Shown here piece after piece: positions 1 through 7,366 of a DNA stretch of 13,187 nucleotides. A model generated the notes under the pieces. The model was not told the DNA's origin, made no database searches, and was given only the letters and a program-made list of their open reading frames with translations. This DNA comes from Rickettsiales bacterium. GTDB taxonomy: Bacteria; Pseudomonadota; Alphaproteobacteria; Rickettsiales; JALZUV01. The number at the start of each line of letters is the position of its first letter. Positions within the stretch are counted from its first letter, which is position 1. The translations under genes were made by a program, and so were the position numbers. Where the stretch lies: the NCBI GenBank assembly GCA_023301245.1, contig JALZUV010000294.1, positions 1-13,187 of the forward strand, written 5' to 3'.

Positions 1-768
1 TTTCCTGCTGGATTATCTTCCCTTAAAACGCAAGTCGATACAGGGATGAACTTTCTGGGTGGAAAAGTGAGCGAATTAATTAATAAGCATGCCACTGCTC
101 CACAAGATGAAATTAACAATGAAATGGCTCTTGTTAATAATGAAATTGATAGAATTCAGGGCTATTTATCAACTGCCGTATCGTTTGTTGGCGGAATTCA
201 ATCTCAAATAGATGGAGGGTTAAGTACGCTTAGGGACGCCGTAAACAGGGATTTGGATACCGCTCTTGTCGGGGCAGCTTTTAAACATAAAGATTGCAGC
301 GACGGCAAGTTTTGGGGCGTTCTGAATAATATATTTACTACAATATTGCAGCCTGCAACAGACTATGTATATGATAACACGAATAATACGTTTTATTCTG
401 CCAGCACGCCTATCATCGTCACGATGCCTGTGGGGACGACCCTCAACTTTAATTTAAGTAATGGCGCGCCTAAGCCAATCATCATGCCTTTTGGCGGCAC
501 GCTTTATACGCAAAAAGGCCAGGAAGTAAGTTTTGGTGAAGGCACCGAAATTAGTTTCCGCACGGATGGGGTGGTGAGTACATCGAACGGTAATCAATTT
601 AGAGTCGACCCACGCCAAACGTTAAAGCTTTACCCGAATGATGCAGTGCAATTTCCTGCTGGCACAAAAATACCCGTGGATCCGAAGGGGAAGGTTTATC
701 CCGCCGCTGCAGCAACTCATAAGCCTGCATGGTTAGACGATTATATTAAACAGTCAGCGCCTAAGTAA
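1..768 (+). CDS. Unrecognised protein, 3' part (coiled-coil-like region plus beta-repeat tail)
   Basis: I do not recognise this family. The frame is open from base 1 with no stop, so the gene probably begins outside the window. The ATG at 46 is only the first internal Met, with an unconvincing ribosome site (CAGGG touching it). About 256 residues are visible. The first half is hydrophilic and predicted helical or coiled coil (DEINNEMALVNNEIDRIQGY and following). The second half is beta-rich, with loosely repeated hydrophobic-P-x-G-T units: TMPVGTTLNF, IMPFGGTLYT, SFGEGTEISF and QFPAGTKIPV. The first visible residues (FPAG) match the last unit, so repeats may continue upstream. The tail ends in a short charged stretch, WLDDYIKQSAPK. 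No signal peptide can be judged because the N terminus is missing. The gene runs convergently into murU and overlaps its end by 28 bases. A surface or fibre-like role is a guess from composition only. Confidence 0.75.
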   Translation, partial: FPAGLSSLKTQVDTGMNFLGGKVSELINKHATAPQDEINNEMALVNNEIDRIQGYLSTAVSFVGGIQSQIDGGLSTLRDAVNRDLDTALVGAAFKHKDCSDGKFWGVLNNIFTTILQPATDYVYDNTNNTFYSASTPIIVTMPVGTTLNFNLSNGAPKPIIMPFGGTLYTQKGQEVSFGEGTEISFRTDGVVSTSNGNQFRVDPRQTLKLYPNDAVQFPAGTKIPVDPKGKVYPAAAATHKPAWLDDYIKQSAPK

Positions 769-1466
769 TCTTCGGCAAGCGCTACCCCTTCAGGGTCGCC
801 AACATGTAGCCAGACTCCTTCATGCACCATGCCATAGAGTGGGCAATTATCGCCCTTGGCCACCGCAGCTTTATAAAGCTGGCTTAGGCTAAATCCGCCG
901 CTGGGTGCACCATCAAGAAAGCGTTGGTGTAGGCGCTGAATTCCCATGTAAACATAGGCGGGTTTTCCCTCCATGCGCGGTTGAATGCGCCCATCATCGC
1001 TCAAGCTAAAATCGCCGATGCCTTTATAGCCCACGGCGCGCTCTAATGGGCATAGAAGCATCAACCCATCCATGCGGGCTTCATCCCATTGCTGTTGCAT
1101 TTGCTGCAAGACGGACTGGCCTTGTTTTTCCACACAAATAACATCGCTATTAAGAGTGAAAAAACTCTCGGTCAATAGTGGTAAAGCGCGAACTACGCCG
1201 CCACCAGTTTCGAGCAACTCTTCCTCATGCGAGACGGTAATAGGCATCGGTTGGCTTGCTAAATAATCTTCAAGTTGATTGGCGAGATGGTGGCTGTTTA
1301 CCACTGCTTGCTTCATGCCCGCGCCGTCGATGAGTTCAAGCGCATATTGGATGAGCGGTTTGCCGCCGACTTTAACCAATGGCTTGGGAACTTCAGAATT
1401 ATGTGGCTGCATACGGCTGCCACGACCGGCGGCTAGCACCATGGCTTCGTTCTTTTTATCAACCAC
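741..1466 (-). CDS. murU: N-acetylmuramate-1-phosphate uridylyltransferase (MurU-type nucleotidyltransferase)
   Basis: MurU is a cytoplasmic enzyme that turns MurNAc-1-phosphate plus UTP into UDP-MurNAc, the last step of the anhydroMurNAc salvage route that bypasses MurA. The 241-residue protein has the sugar-nucleotidyltransferase signature LAAGRGSRM (residues 11-19), then PKPLVKVGGKPLI (28-40), a metal-binding Asp in LNSDV, and a C-terminal WLHVGDPEG element. Length fits the family. The start is GTG at 1466; the nearby ATG (1468-1466) is out of frame, and a GGGGG ribosome site lies 5 bases upstream of GTG. It overlaps the end of amgK by 8 bases, indicating translational coupling. Without context it could be read as another sugar-1-phosphate nucleotidyltransferase, but coupling to an AmgK-type kinase makes MurU the best call. 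It is the last gene of its operon and meets the plus-strand gene 1-768 tail to tail. Confidence 0.87.
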   Translation of the reverse strand: MVDKKNEAMVLAAGRGSRMQPHNSEVPKPLVKVGGKPLIQYALELIDGAGMKQAVVNSHHLANQLEDYLASQPMPITVSHEEELLETGGGVVRALPLLTESFFTLNSDVICVEKQGQSVLQQMQQQWDEARMDGLMLLCPLERAVGYKGIGDFSLSDDGRIQPRMEGKPAYVYMGIQRLHQRFLDGAPSGGFSLSQLYKAAVAKGDNCPLYGMVHEGVWLHVGDPEGVALAEDYLGADCLI

Positions 1467-2487
1467 ATTGGCCCCCTGATTTTTTGAAATCTTTTAAGTT
1501 CGGAATCTCACGCATTTCGGCGGGGATATGTTTATCCATCCATTGTTGCAGCGGCTTCATAATAGGATGCTGCATATCATGCTCTAAATGTTTCCATACT
1601 CGTGGCAATAGGGCGAGGTAATCATGCTTGTCATCACGCATGGCAAGGCGGGTGAAAATACCGACAATTTTGCTATTGCGCTGTGCAGCGAGCATTGCGT
1701 AGCAGGCCATAAAGCTATCGGCTTCCCACTGCATTTGTTGAATATAGTGGTTGATGATGGTCATGGCTGTTTCGGGCTGCACATCGCGGCGGGCATCTTC
1801 TACGAGCGATAGTAAATCATAAGCGGGCGAACCCATCACTGCATCTTGGAAATCAAGCAGACCAACTTTCGCCATGCCTTCGCGATTGGGAAGCCATAAT
1901 AAATTATCCGCGTGAAAGTCGCGTAGTACCACTACATTGGGCAACCATGGTGCGCGTTCAAATAATTCGCGCCAAAGTGCAATAAACTCAGGCCTTAATT
2001 CGGCTGCGCGGTCTTTGCCGAGCGTGGCGACACAATACCAATCAATGAATAGGACGGCTTCTTCTAGCAATCGTTCCACATCATATTCGGCCACTCCATC
2101 AGGTTGCTCAGTTTGACGGTGTAAATCGATAAGGAAGTTGGTGGCTTCCTTGTAAATTGTTGCCTCATGCGTGGGCTTCACGTTCAGCCATTGGCTATAT
2201 AAATCATCGCCTAAATCTTCGAGCAGCAAAAAGCCAAGTTTAGTATCGCGTGCAAGAATAGTGGGTGCACTATAGCCGTGGCTCGATAAATACTCTGCCA
2301 TGGTAATGAAGGGGGGGAGGGGTTCTTTTTCTGGTGGCGCATCCATTAGTACGGCTTTTTTATCGCCCATAATCACGCGTTGATAACTGCGAAATGATGC
2401 ATCGCCCGATAAAAATTCGCAGCGCGCAGCCCCCCAGCCATTAGCTTGTAAAAAAGTGAGTGCTTCTTCGTTGCGTGGATTAGCCAT
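1459..2487 (-). CDS. amgK: N-acetylmuramate/N-acetylglucosamine anomeric kinase (AmgK, APH-fold)
   Basis: AmgK phosphorylates MurNAc (and GlcNAc) at the anomeric carbon with ATP, giving the substrate for MurU. The 342-residue protein is an aminoglycoside-phosphotransferase-fold kinase. The catalytic loop is LRDFHADNLLW (residues 188-198), with Asp190 the likely base and Asn195 a metal ligand. The DFG-like motif is LLDFQDA (210-216), with Asp212 binding magnesium. An N-terminal LSGDASFRSYQRV segment matches the nucleotide-binding loop region of this group. The ATG at 2487 overlaps the end of tsaE by 8 bases, and the gene in turn overlaps murU by 8, so the three are probably co-translated. Clusters of tsaE-amgK-murU are known in proteobacteria with this recycling pathway. 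The coding strand carries C4-T-C7 near residues 56-60 (+ strand 2311-2322), a possible slippage tract. Confidence 0.88.
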   Translation of the reverse strand: MANPRNEEALTFLQANGWGAARCEFLSGDASFRSYQRVIMGDKKAVLMDAPPEKEPLPPFITMAEYLSSHGYSAPTILARDTKLGFLLLEDLGDDLYSQWLNVKPTHEATIYKEATNFLIDLHRQTEQPDGVAEYDVERLLEEAVLFIDWYCVATLGKDRAAELRPEFIALWRELFERAPWLPNVVVLRDFHADNLLWLPNREGMAKVGLLDFQDAVMGSPAYDLLSLVEDARRDVQPETAMTIINHYIQQMQWEADSFMACYAMLAAQRNSKIVGIFTRLAMRDDKHDYLALLPRVWKHLEHDMQHPIMKPLQQWMDKHIPAEMREIPNLKDFKKSGGQCG

Positions 2488-2947
2488 TAAATTCCCTAAG
2501 CGTATTTTTTATTTCTTCTTGGCGCGAATTTCCCGTTAAACGAGCTTCGCGCGTATTTTTATCTAGCGCTATTGTAAGCTGTAAAGCGTTGCTTGGCAAC
2601 CAATCGGCAATAATTTCTGGCCATTCTATACAGACAATAGAATCGGCTAGCATTTCATCTAACCCCAGCTCCTGTGCTTCGGATGAATCTTCTAGGCGAT
2701 AGGCGTCAATATGGTTCAGTTTGGTGGCGACATTATTAGGCAGGTTAACAGCATAATCTTGCACCAGCATAAAGGTGGGCGAAACCACCGCACCTTTATG
2801 CCCCAATGCTTGCAGTAAATAGCGCATGAAGGTAGTTTTTCCTGCACCCAGCGTACCGTTAAGCGTAAGGCAATCGACAGGCTGAAGTTGTTTGGCCAGC
2901 GCGTAGGCTAGGCGTTTTGTGTCTTCTTCGCTATTAAGAGTGAACAC
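2480..2947 (-). CDS. tsaE: tRNA threonylcarbamoyladenosine biosynthesis ATPase TsaE
   Basis: TsaE is the ATPase partner of TsaB-TsaD in making the t6A modification at position 37 of ANN-decoding tRNAs. The 155-residue protein has the P-loop GTLGAGKTT (residues 31-39), the family motif SPTF (56-59), HIDAYRL (79-85) and IEWPE (107-111). This matches the usual small TsaE of about 150 residues. The start is GTG at 2947, two bases after the stop of iscX, preceded by an ACGGGA ribosome site. The 3' end overlaps amgK by 8 bases. It sits second in the iscX-tsaE-amgK-murU operon. The pairing with amgK-murU is a conserved chromosomal arrangement and does not imply a shared pathway. Confidence 0.93.
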   Translation of the reverse strand: MFTLNSEEDTKRLAYALAKQLQPVDCLTLNGTLGAGKTTFMRYLLQALGHKGAVVSPTFMLVQDYAVNLPNNVATKLNHIDAYRLEDSSEAQELGLDEMLADSIVCIEWPEIIADWLPSNALQLTIALDKNTREARLTGNSRQEEIKNTLREFNG

Positions 2948-2949
2948 GT

Positions 2950-3144
2950 TTATTCCCGTTCTTCAATCCATGCCATTTGGATGGCTTCGAGTATTTTCTC
3001 GCTGCAACCATTTGCATCGCCTTCAAATCCTTCAATGGCTAGCACCCAATCACGCAAATCGGTAAAGCGTAAATTGATATTATCGGCTTGTGGGTGAGCA
3101 TCTTCCAGCTCAATGGCGATATCGAGTACATCTGTCCAGCGCAT
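2950..3144 (-). CDS. iscX: Fe-S cluster assembly protein IscX
   Basis: IscX is a small acidic protein that binds the cysteine desulfurase IscS and iron, and modulates Fe-S cluster assembly. The 64-residue product has the family hallmarks: RWTDVLDIA at the N terminus, a central LRFTDLRDWV, and the C-terminal SEKILEAIQMAWIEE. By memory this closely follows E. coli IscX (KWTD..., RFTDMHQW, NEKILEAI) at the same size. The start ATG at 3144 has an AGGAGA ribosome site (3151-3156) six bases upstream. It is the first gene of the operon with tsaE, amgK and murU, not next to hscA-fdx as in gammaproteobacteria. It diverges from the TPR gene at 3193 across only 48 bases, so its promoter must lie in that gap or inside the start of the TPR gene. 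Confidence 0.92.
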   Translation of the reverse strand: MRWTDVLDIAIELEDAHPQADNINLRFTDLRDWVLAIEGFEGDANGCSEKILEAIQMAWIEERE

Positions 3145-3150
3145 TGTAAT

Positions 3151-3156
3151 TCTCCT
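3151..3156 (-). promoter_or_regulatory. Shine-Dalgarno of iscX
   Basis: On the minus strand this reads AGGAGA, six bases before the iscX ATG. It is one of the two strongest ribosome sites in the window and fixes the iscX start. Confidence 0.75.
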
Positions 3157-3192
3157 TTGCTTGTGAGTGACCGATAGACTAATAAAAAAGTA

Positions 3193-6100
3193 ATGAGGTT
3201 ACCATCATATTTTGCGATAATTCTGCTAGGCTTCTGCACGCTAGCTAATAGCGCCTATGCACAAATTACGCCTGATGCCGATGCTTCCATCATTCGTGAT
3301 TTTGCACGAGTGAGCTTTGGCCACAGCGAACCGCTGAAACTACGCAGCGCGGCCAAGGGTCGACAAATTCGCATTCGCTTCGATAAAGCCGTTAAAATTA
3401 ACCCCGCACCACTGCTAAAAAAATTGCAACCTTATGTGATTTCTATCAGTCAATCAGACGATGGGCGCAGCTTACTGCTATCGACCAACCGCGATTATCG
3501 TACGCGCAATTTTGTGAGTGGCAACCGCACAGGCATCGATATTATTGGCCTTCAAAAAGGCGACTCAAAAGAAGCACCAAAGGCTGCCCCAAAGGTAGTA
3601 GAAAAGAAAACACCGAAGGAACTAGCCACGCCCGCTAGTAAAACACCCTTTAGACTATCGGCCATTCCGCAATATAAGCCACGCCCGCCTGCAGTGGTGG
3701 ATGAGATAGTTTCCCCTGAACCCGCCGTGCCTGCGATAGAAGTTCCCACGGTCGAAAAGATAGAGCTGGTTCCACAACCTACGCAAGCTGCCGCCCCTAT
3801 TGCCCCCATGGAAGTGACGGAAGGTGAAGTTACTCCGCCTGTTGCCGTGGAGGTTCCCGTAAAAATTGAGGTGAAACCTGTGGTGCGTGGTGGCGTGAAT
3901 GATATTCAGGTGGAAGCCTTGGAGGATGATGGCATTGCATTAACATTCCCGTGGGGTAAGCGCGTGGCCGCGGCCGCTATGCGTCGTGGTAATAGAACCG
4001 TTATTGTATTTAGCGAACAAAAGCCTTTCAGCAGTGCGCTGGCATCTTCCAGCAAAGCAATCAACAATATTCAAACTGCTAAAATTGAAGGCCGAGCACC
4101 CGCACAAATTTGGGTAATTGATACGCCCTTGCAAGGCGTGCATGTTAGCAAAAAAGATAAAAGCTACCATTGGCGTGTTGAGCTTTTGAAGAATAAAAAA
4201 TTGCCCGAAAAATTGCTGCGACCCCAGCCGCAAATTGACCCGCCGTTAAAGCCGCATTTGTTTATTCCTGCCTTGCAAACAGCCGCGCCTGTTAAATTTT
4301 ACGACCCGTTAGTAGGTGATGAATTAACGGCGATTCCTTTCTATGATGCAGGCGCGGCTATTGTGCCTGCCCGTCGCTTTGCCGAGTTTGAAATGCCACG
4401 CACGGCGCAAGGGGTGTTCATTCAAAATGCCATTGCAGATTTACGCATTGCCCGCACCCGTGCAGGTTTAAAAATTACCGCCCCCGAAGGTATTTTAATT
4501 TCCGAAAACTTGCCGCCCGTGCAATTGCCCGAAGCCGAAATTAAAGATTCTGCTGCCGCCGACAGTTATTTTCCTTATGAAAGTTGGATTCCACCAGCTG
4601 ATGAATTAAGTGCCGCCGATTTTGAGAATAAATTATGGCGACAGGCTGCCGATGTTGATAAGAAAAAACGGCGCATTCCGCGTAAACGCTTGGCCGAACT
4701 TTATCTTGCGCAAGGCAAGGCAGTGGAAGCGAAAACCGTGCTGCAAACCTTGGCAAAAGAATCGCCCATTTATTTCACGCGTAATAAACTCCATGCCATG
4801 TTGGGGGGGGCGTATTTTTTAAATTACGAATATTTGCAGGCAGAAACGGCCTTTAAACACCCGACCATTGCTAAAGATGATGAGCTTGATTTTTGGCGCG
4901 ATATTTTAGCAGTGGTGTTACGAGGCGAAGGCGCGGCCGATTACCAAGCTTATTTCGATAAATATATTCGCCATTATCCGCCCATAATGCGGCAGCGTTT
5001 GGCGCTCGCTGCATCCGATCATTATATCAATTTAAAGAAATATAATAAGGCGCTAAAAATATTCGATACGCTTGATAAAGATTCGATGATTGATGAAATG
5101 AAAGATCATGTGCAGTTCCTTATTGCACGAGTATTGGCAGGTACTACACAAAAAGATGCGGCGCGTTTACTGTGGCAAAAATTATCCGAAAAAACGAATA
5201 ATCGTTACATTCGCCCGCGCGCATTATTCGCCATAGCTAACTTAAATTTAGCGGAGAATAAAATTTCGCTTAAGGAGGCTATAGACCAGCTAGAACCATT
5301 GCGAATTGTTTGGCGTGGTGACCAGTTTGAAATTACCTTACTGTCGCTTTTATCGCGACTATATGAAGAAGAAAAAATGTATCGTGAGGCTTTGCGCGCT
5401 TACCGCGAGATTGTTACTTATTTCCCTAACCATCCTGATAATTTAGAAATTACTGGTAAAATGGCCGACATTTTCCGTGAGTTATTTAATGAGGGTGGTG
5501 CGAGTGAAATGTCGCCGCTGCAAGCATTGTCGCTTTATTATGAGTTTCGTAACCTAACGCCGCTGGGCGAAGAGGGCGATCAGATGATACAAAATCTCGC
5601 CGATAGGTTAATCGAAGTTGAGCTGCTCGATAGAGCGGCCAAGCTGTTGCAACATCAAGTAGAGTTTCGTTTATCAGGCGAGGAGCGCAGTCGTGTCGGT
5701 GCGCGCTTAGCATTGATTCATTTGTTAAACCGCCAACCGCGCTCAGCGCTGGATGTGCTGGAGCTAACAGGCTTTGGTGGCAACCCTGGCGACCTAGAAC
5801 AGCAGCGCCGCTTGCTAACCGCACGCGCGTTATTAGGCTTAGGTGAATCGGCTCGCGCTAATGCATTATTAGAAGCAGACGATAGCCGCGAAGCGCAATT
5901 GCTACGATTAGCTATCCATTGGAAAGAACGCGAATGGGCGCCGCTAGTGGTGGTGGCCGAAAGGTTGATGGGCGAGCGAGATGATCCTACCAAGCCACTA
6001 ACCGATAGCGAGGTGGACGTGCTAATGAAGCTTTCAATTGGCTATGTGTTTGAACAGCAGCGCGGACAGTTGCAGTATCTTAGCGATTATTTCTTGCCGT

Positions 6101-6270
6101 TGATTGAAGATGGGAAGTCGAGAGAATTATTCAACTTCATCACCGAAGATACAGAATTAGATTATCGTAATATTGCTAAATTCGCGGCGCAAATTGACCG
6201 TATGGAAAGTTTCCTCGCTAGTTATAAAACCAAAATAAAAGAAGGCGGCCTAAGTAAGGCAGTCGAATAA
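3193..6270 (+). CDS. Exported large tetratricopeptide-repeat protein
   Basis: This 1025-residue protein is probably periplasmic. Residues 1-23 form a signal peptide (hydrophobic core FAIILLGFCTLA, cleavage after AYA). Residues 33-120 are a basic beta-rich domain. Residues 125-232 are a Pro/Ala/Val/Glu-rich linker. Residues 233-335 are a second beta-rich domain, and 375-440 a further segment with PARRFAEFEMPRTAQGV. From about 480 to 1010 the protein is a helical solenoid with TPR-like units, for example residues 714-747 and 499-532. The solenoid suggests a scaffold for envelope protein complexes; no catalytic motif is visible. An in-frame TAG at 3175 makes ATG 3193 the first possible start. 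It has no Shine-Dalgarno, but a weak TTGCTT-17 bp-TAATAA candidate ends 7 bases before it. A run of eight G lies at 4803-4810. The stop is one base from the next gene's stop on the other strand. I cannot assign a specific family. Confidence 0.85.
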   Translation: MRLPSYFAIILLGFCTLANSAYAQITPDADASIIRDFARVSFGHSEPLKLRSAAKGRQIRIRFDKAVKINPAPLLKKLQPYVISISQSDDGRSLLLSTNRDYRTRNFVSGNRTGIDIIGLQKGDSKEAPKAAPKVVEKKTPKELATPASKTPFRLSAIPQYKPRPPAVVDEIVSPEPAVPAIEVPTVEKIELVPQPTQAAAPIAPMEVTEGEVTPPVAVEVPVKIEVKPVVRGGVNDIQVEALEDDGIALTFPWGKRVAAAAMRRGNRTVIVFSEQKPFSSALASSSKAINNIQTAKIEGRAPAQIWVIDTPLQGVHVSKKDKSYHWRVELLKNKKLPEKLLRPQPQIDPPLKPHLFIPALQTAAPVKFYDPLVGDELTAIPFYDAGAAIVPARRFAEFEMPRTAQGVFIQNAIADLRIARTRAGLKITAPEGILISENLPPVQLPEAEIKDSAAADSYFPYESWIPPADELSAADFENKLWRQAADVDKKKRRIPRKRLAELYLAQGKAVEAKTVLQTLAKESPIYFTRNKLHAMLGGAYFLNYEYLQAETAFKHPTIAKDDELDFWRDILAVVLRGEGAADYQAYFDKYIRHYPPIMRQRLALAASDHYINLKKYNKALKIFDTLDKDSMIDEMKDHVQFLIARVLAGTTQKDAARLLWQKLSEKTNNRYIRPRALFAIANLNLAENKISLKEAIDQLEPLRIVWRGDQFEITLLSLLSRLYEEEKMYREALRAYREIVTYFPNHPDNLEITGKMADIFRELFNEGGASEMSPLQALSLYYEFRNLTPLGEEGDQMIQNLADRLIEVELLDRAAKLLQHQVEFRLSGEERSRVGARLALIHLLNRQPRSALDVLELTGFGGNPGDLEQQRRLLTARALLGLGESARANALLEADDSREAQLLRLAIHWKEREWAPLVVVAERLMGERDDPTKPLTDSEVDVLMKLSIGYVFEQQRGQLQYLSDYFLPLIEDGKSRELFNFITEDTELDYRNIAKFAAQIDRMESFLASYKTKIKEGGLSKAVE
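4803..4810 (+). repeat. G8 homopolymer inside the large TPR gene
   Basis: Eight consecutive G bases encode part of Leu-Gly-Gly-Ala near residue 537, at the start of a TPR helix. A one-base slip would truncate the protein about halfway. The frame is intact in this copy. Confidence 0.9.
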
Positions 6271-6271
6271 T

Positions 6272-7291
6272 TTAAGCGCCAATAGCAGGCTCCGAATTTA
6301 CTTCCGCCAGTTTAATACGCTTAGCAAAATTCGGATTTTTTCGAGGTATTTCCTTCTGTTCTGCCTCTTCTAAAGTCTCCTCTAGTTCAGCAGGCTCTTG
6401 CTTCGTAGGTTTTTCGATAATAATATAATCCTGCGTCACTGTTTCGGCTAGTTTTTCGGCAAATTTCTTATCGTCACGCTTGGCAATAAACCGACTTGCC
6501 ACCATTAATGTAGCAGTGCAAACAGATGTATAGAATGCTTCAAATATTCCAATTTCAGTAAGGCTTGTAATATTTATTTTCGGAAATTTCTTTTTAAAAT
6601 TCTCCGCATATTTTGAATCACTATTTTTTAATTTTGTTCCCACTTCAATACCAGGGTTTTCAAACAATTTACGGTTTAGCGAAACTCTACCTTCTTCCCA
6701 AACACCTGTTTCTTTATTGAGAATATGGCCATCAACTTTTACTCTATCCAATAAAAGGGCTGTGGGTGCAACGATAAGGGCAGTGGCCGCGCGGCCAAGT
6801 AAAATACTTTTCCATGTTTGTTTTGGCTCCGCCGCATAAACCGATTCATCTTTGGGCACCGTGCCAAGTAGCTTATCAATACCGCGTGCTATTTTCTCGC
6901 GTCTATCTTCAAATAGCTTAATCACGGGTGCCATCACTGAGCCATCGAGGAAAGAGAAAAACACAATTTTTGAGGTCTCGGCCTGCTCATGACTCATATT
7001 GAAATTATTTTGCGCGACCCCCATAAATTTGTCGCCGCGCTTTTTCAACCAGCGTGCGGTTTTGGCCGCCATGCCATCGCCTGTAAATTCATCGCCGTGG
7101 CGCGTAAGGTAGGTTGCGCCTACTGATATGCCAAATACTACGAAATTATTCAAAACAGGGTAGATAATCATATCGAGTATTTTTAGGCCAGCGGTACGTT
7201 TTTGCTTTGCCGCAGCCGCATGCAAATCGTCAGACAAAACATCATTTTGCTTGTTGGTTTTGGGTTTCCCGTTTTTGAACGTACTCTGCAT
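6272..7291 (-). CDS. Unrecognised multi-pass membrane protein
   Basis: I do not recognise this 339-residue protein. It has about four hydrophobic segments: residues 40-62 (MIIYPVLNNFVVFGISVGA), 107-125 (weaker), 163-182 (ILLGRAATALIVAPTALLL) and 246-268 (GIFEAFYTSVCTATLMVASR). A basic N terminus (1-33) suggests a cytoplasmic start. A soluble loop of about 60 residues lies between segments three and four. The C-terminal tail is highly charged, with a Glu-rich run (ELEETLEEAEQKE) followed by a basic patch. No enzyme motif is evident. An in-frame TAA nine bases upstream makes ATG 7291 the first start. There is no Shine-Dalgarno, and an inverted repeat sits directly upstream. The 3' end faces the large TPR gene with a single base between stops. 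The downstream orientation after yebC would allow co-transcription from yebC across 75 bases. Confidence 0.75.
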   Translation of the reverse strand: MQSTFKNGKPKTNKQNDVLSDDLHAAAAKQKRTAGLKILDMIIYPVLNNFVVFGISVGATYLTRHGDEFTGDGMAAKTARWLKKRGDKFMGVAQNNFNMSHEQAETSKIVFFSFLDGSVMAPVIKLFEDRREKIARGIDKLLGTVPKDESVYAAEPKQTWKSILLGRAATALIVAPTALLLDRVKVDGHILNKETGVWEEGRVSLNRKLFENPGIEVGTKLKNSDSKYAENFKKKFPKINITSLTEIGIFEAFYTSVCTATLMVASRFIAKRDDKKFAEKLAETVTQDYIIIEKPTKQEPAELEETLEEAEQKEIPRKNPNFAKRIKLAEVNSEPAIGA

Positions 7292-7294
7292 AGG

Positions 7295-7332
7295 GTAACA
7301 TTAAAGCATATTTCGCCTTAATTTAGTGTTAC
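7295..7332 (-). repeat. Inverted repeat immediately upstream of the membrane-protein gene
   Basis: The arms are GTAACATTAAA (7295-7305) and TTTAGTGTTAC (7322-7332), pairing at 10 of 11 positions plus one wobble, around a 16-base AT-rich centre. It ends three bases before the ATG at 7291. On the minus strand it encloses the -10-like hexamers TATGCT and TTTAAT, so an operator overlapping a promoter is possible. A weak terminator for yebC is unlikely, as the stem is AT-rich and no U-tract follows. Confidence 0.5.
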
Positions 7333-7366
7333 AGAATGATGAAGACTATGTGGTTAGGGTGCTGAT

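Noticed and set aside
3157..3185. TTGCTT-17 bp-TAATAA as a firm promoter for the large TPR gene
   Set aside because: Both boxes match consensus at only three of six positions; mentioned only as a weak candidate in the gene entry.
3552..3809. Open frame on the minus strand inside the large TPR gene, and similar long antisense frames at 5486-5824, 5718-5993 and 11662-11937
   Set aside because: They are shadows of well-supported genes, with low-complexity or odd composition and no ribosome sites.
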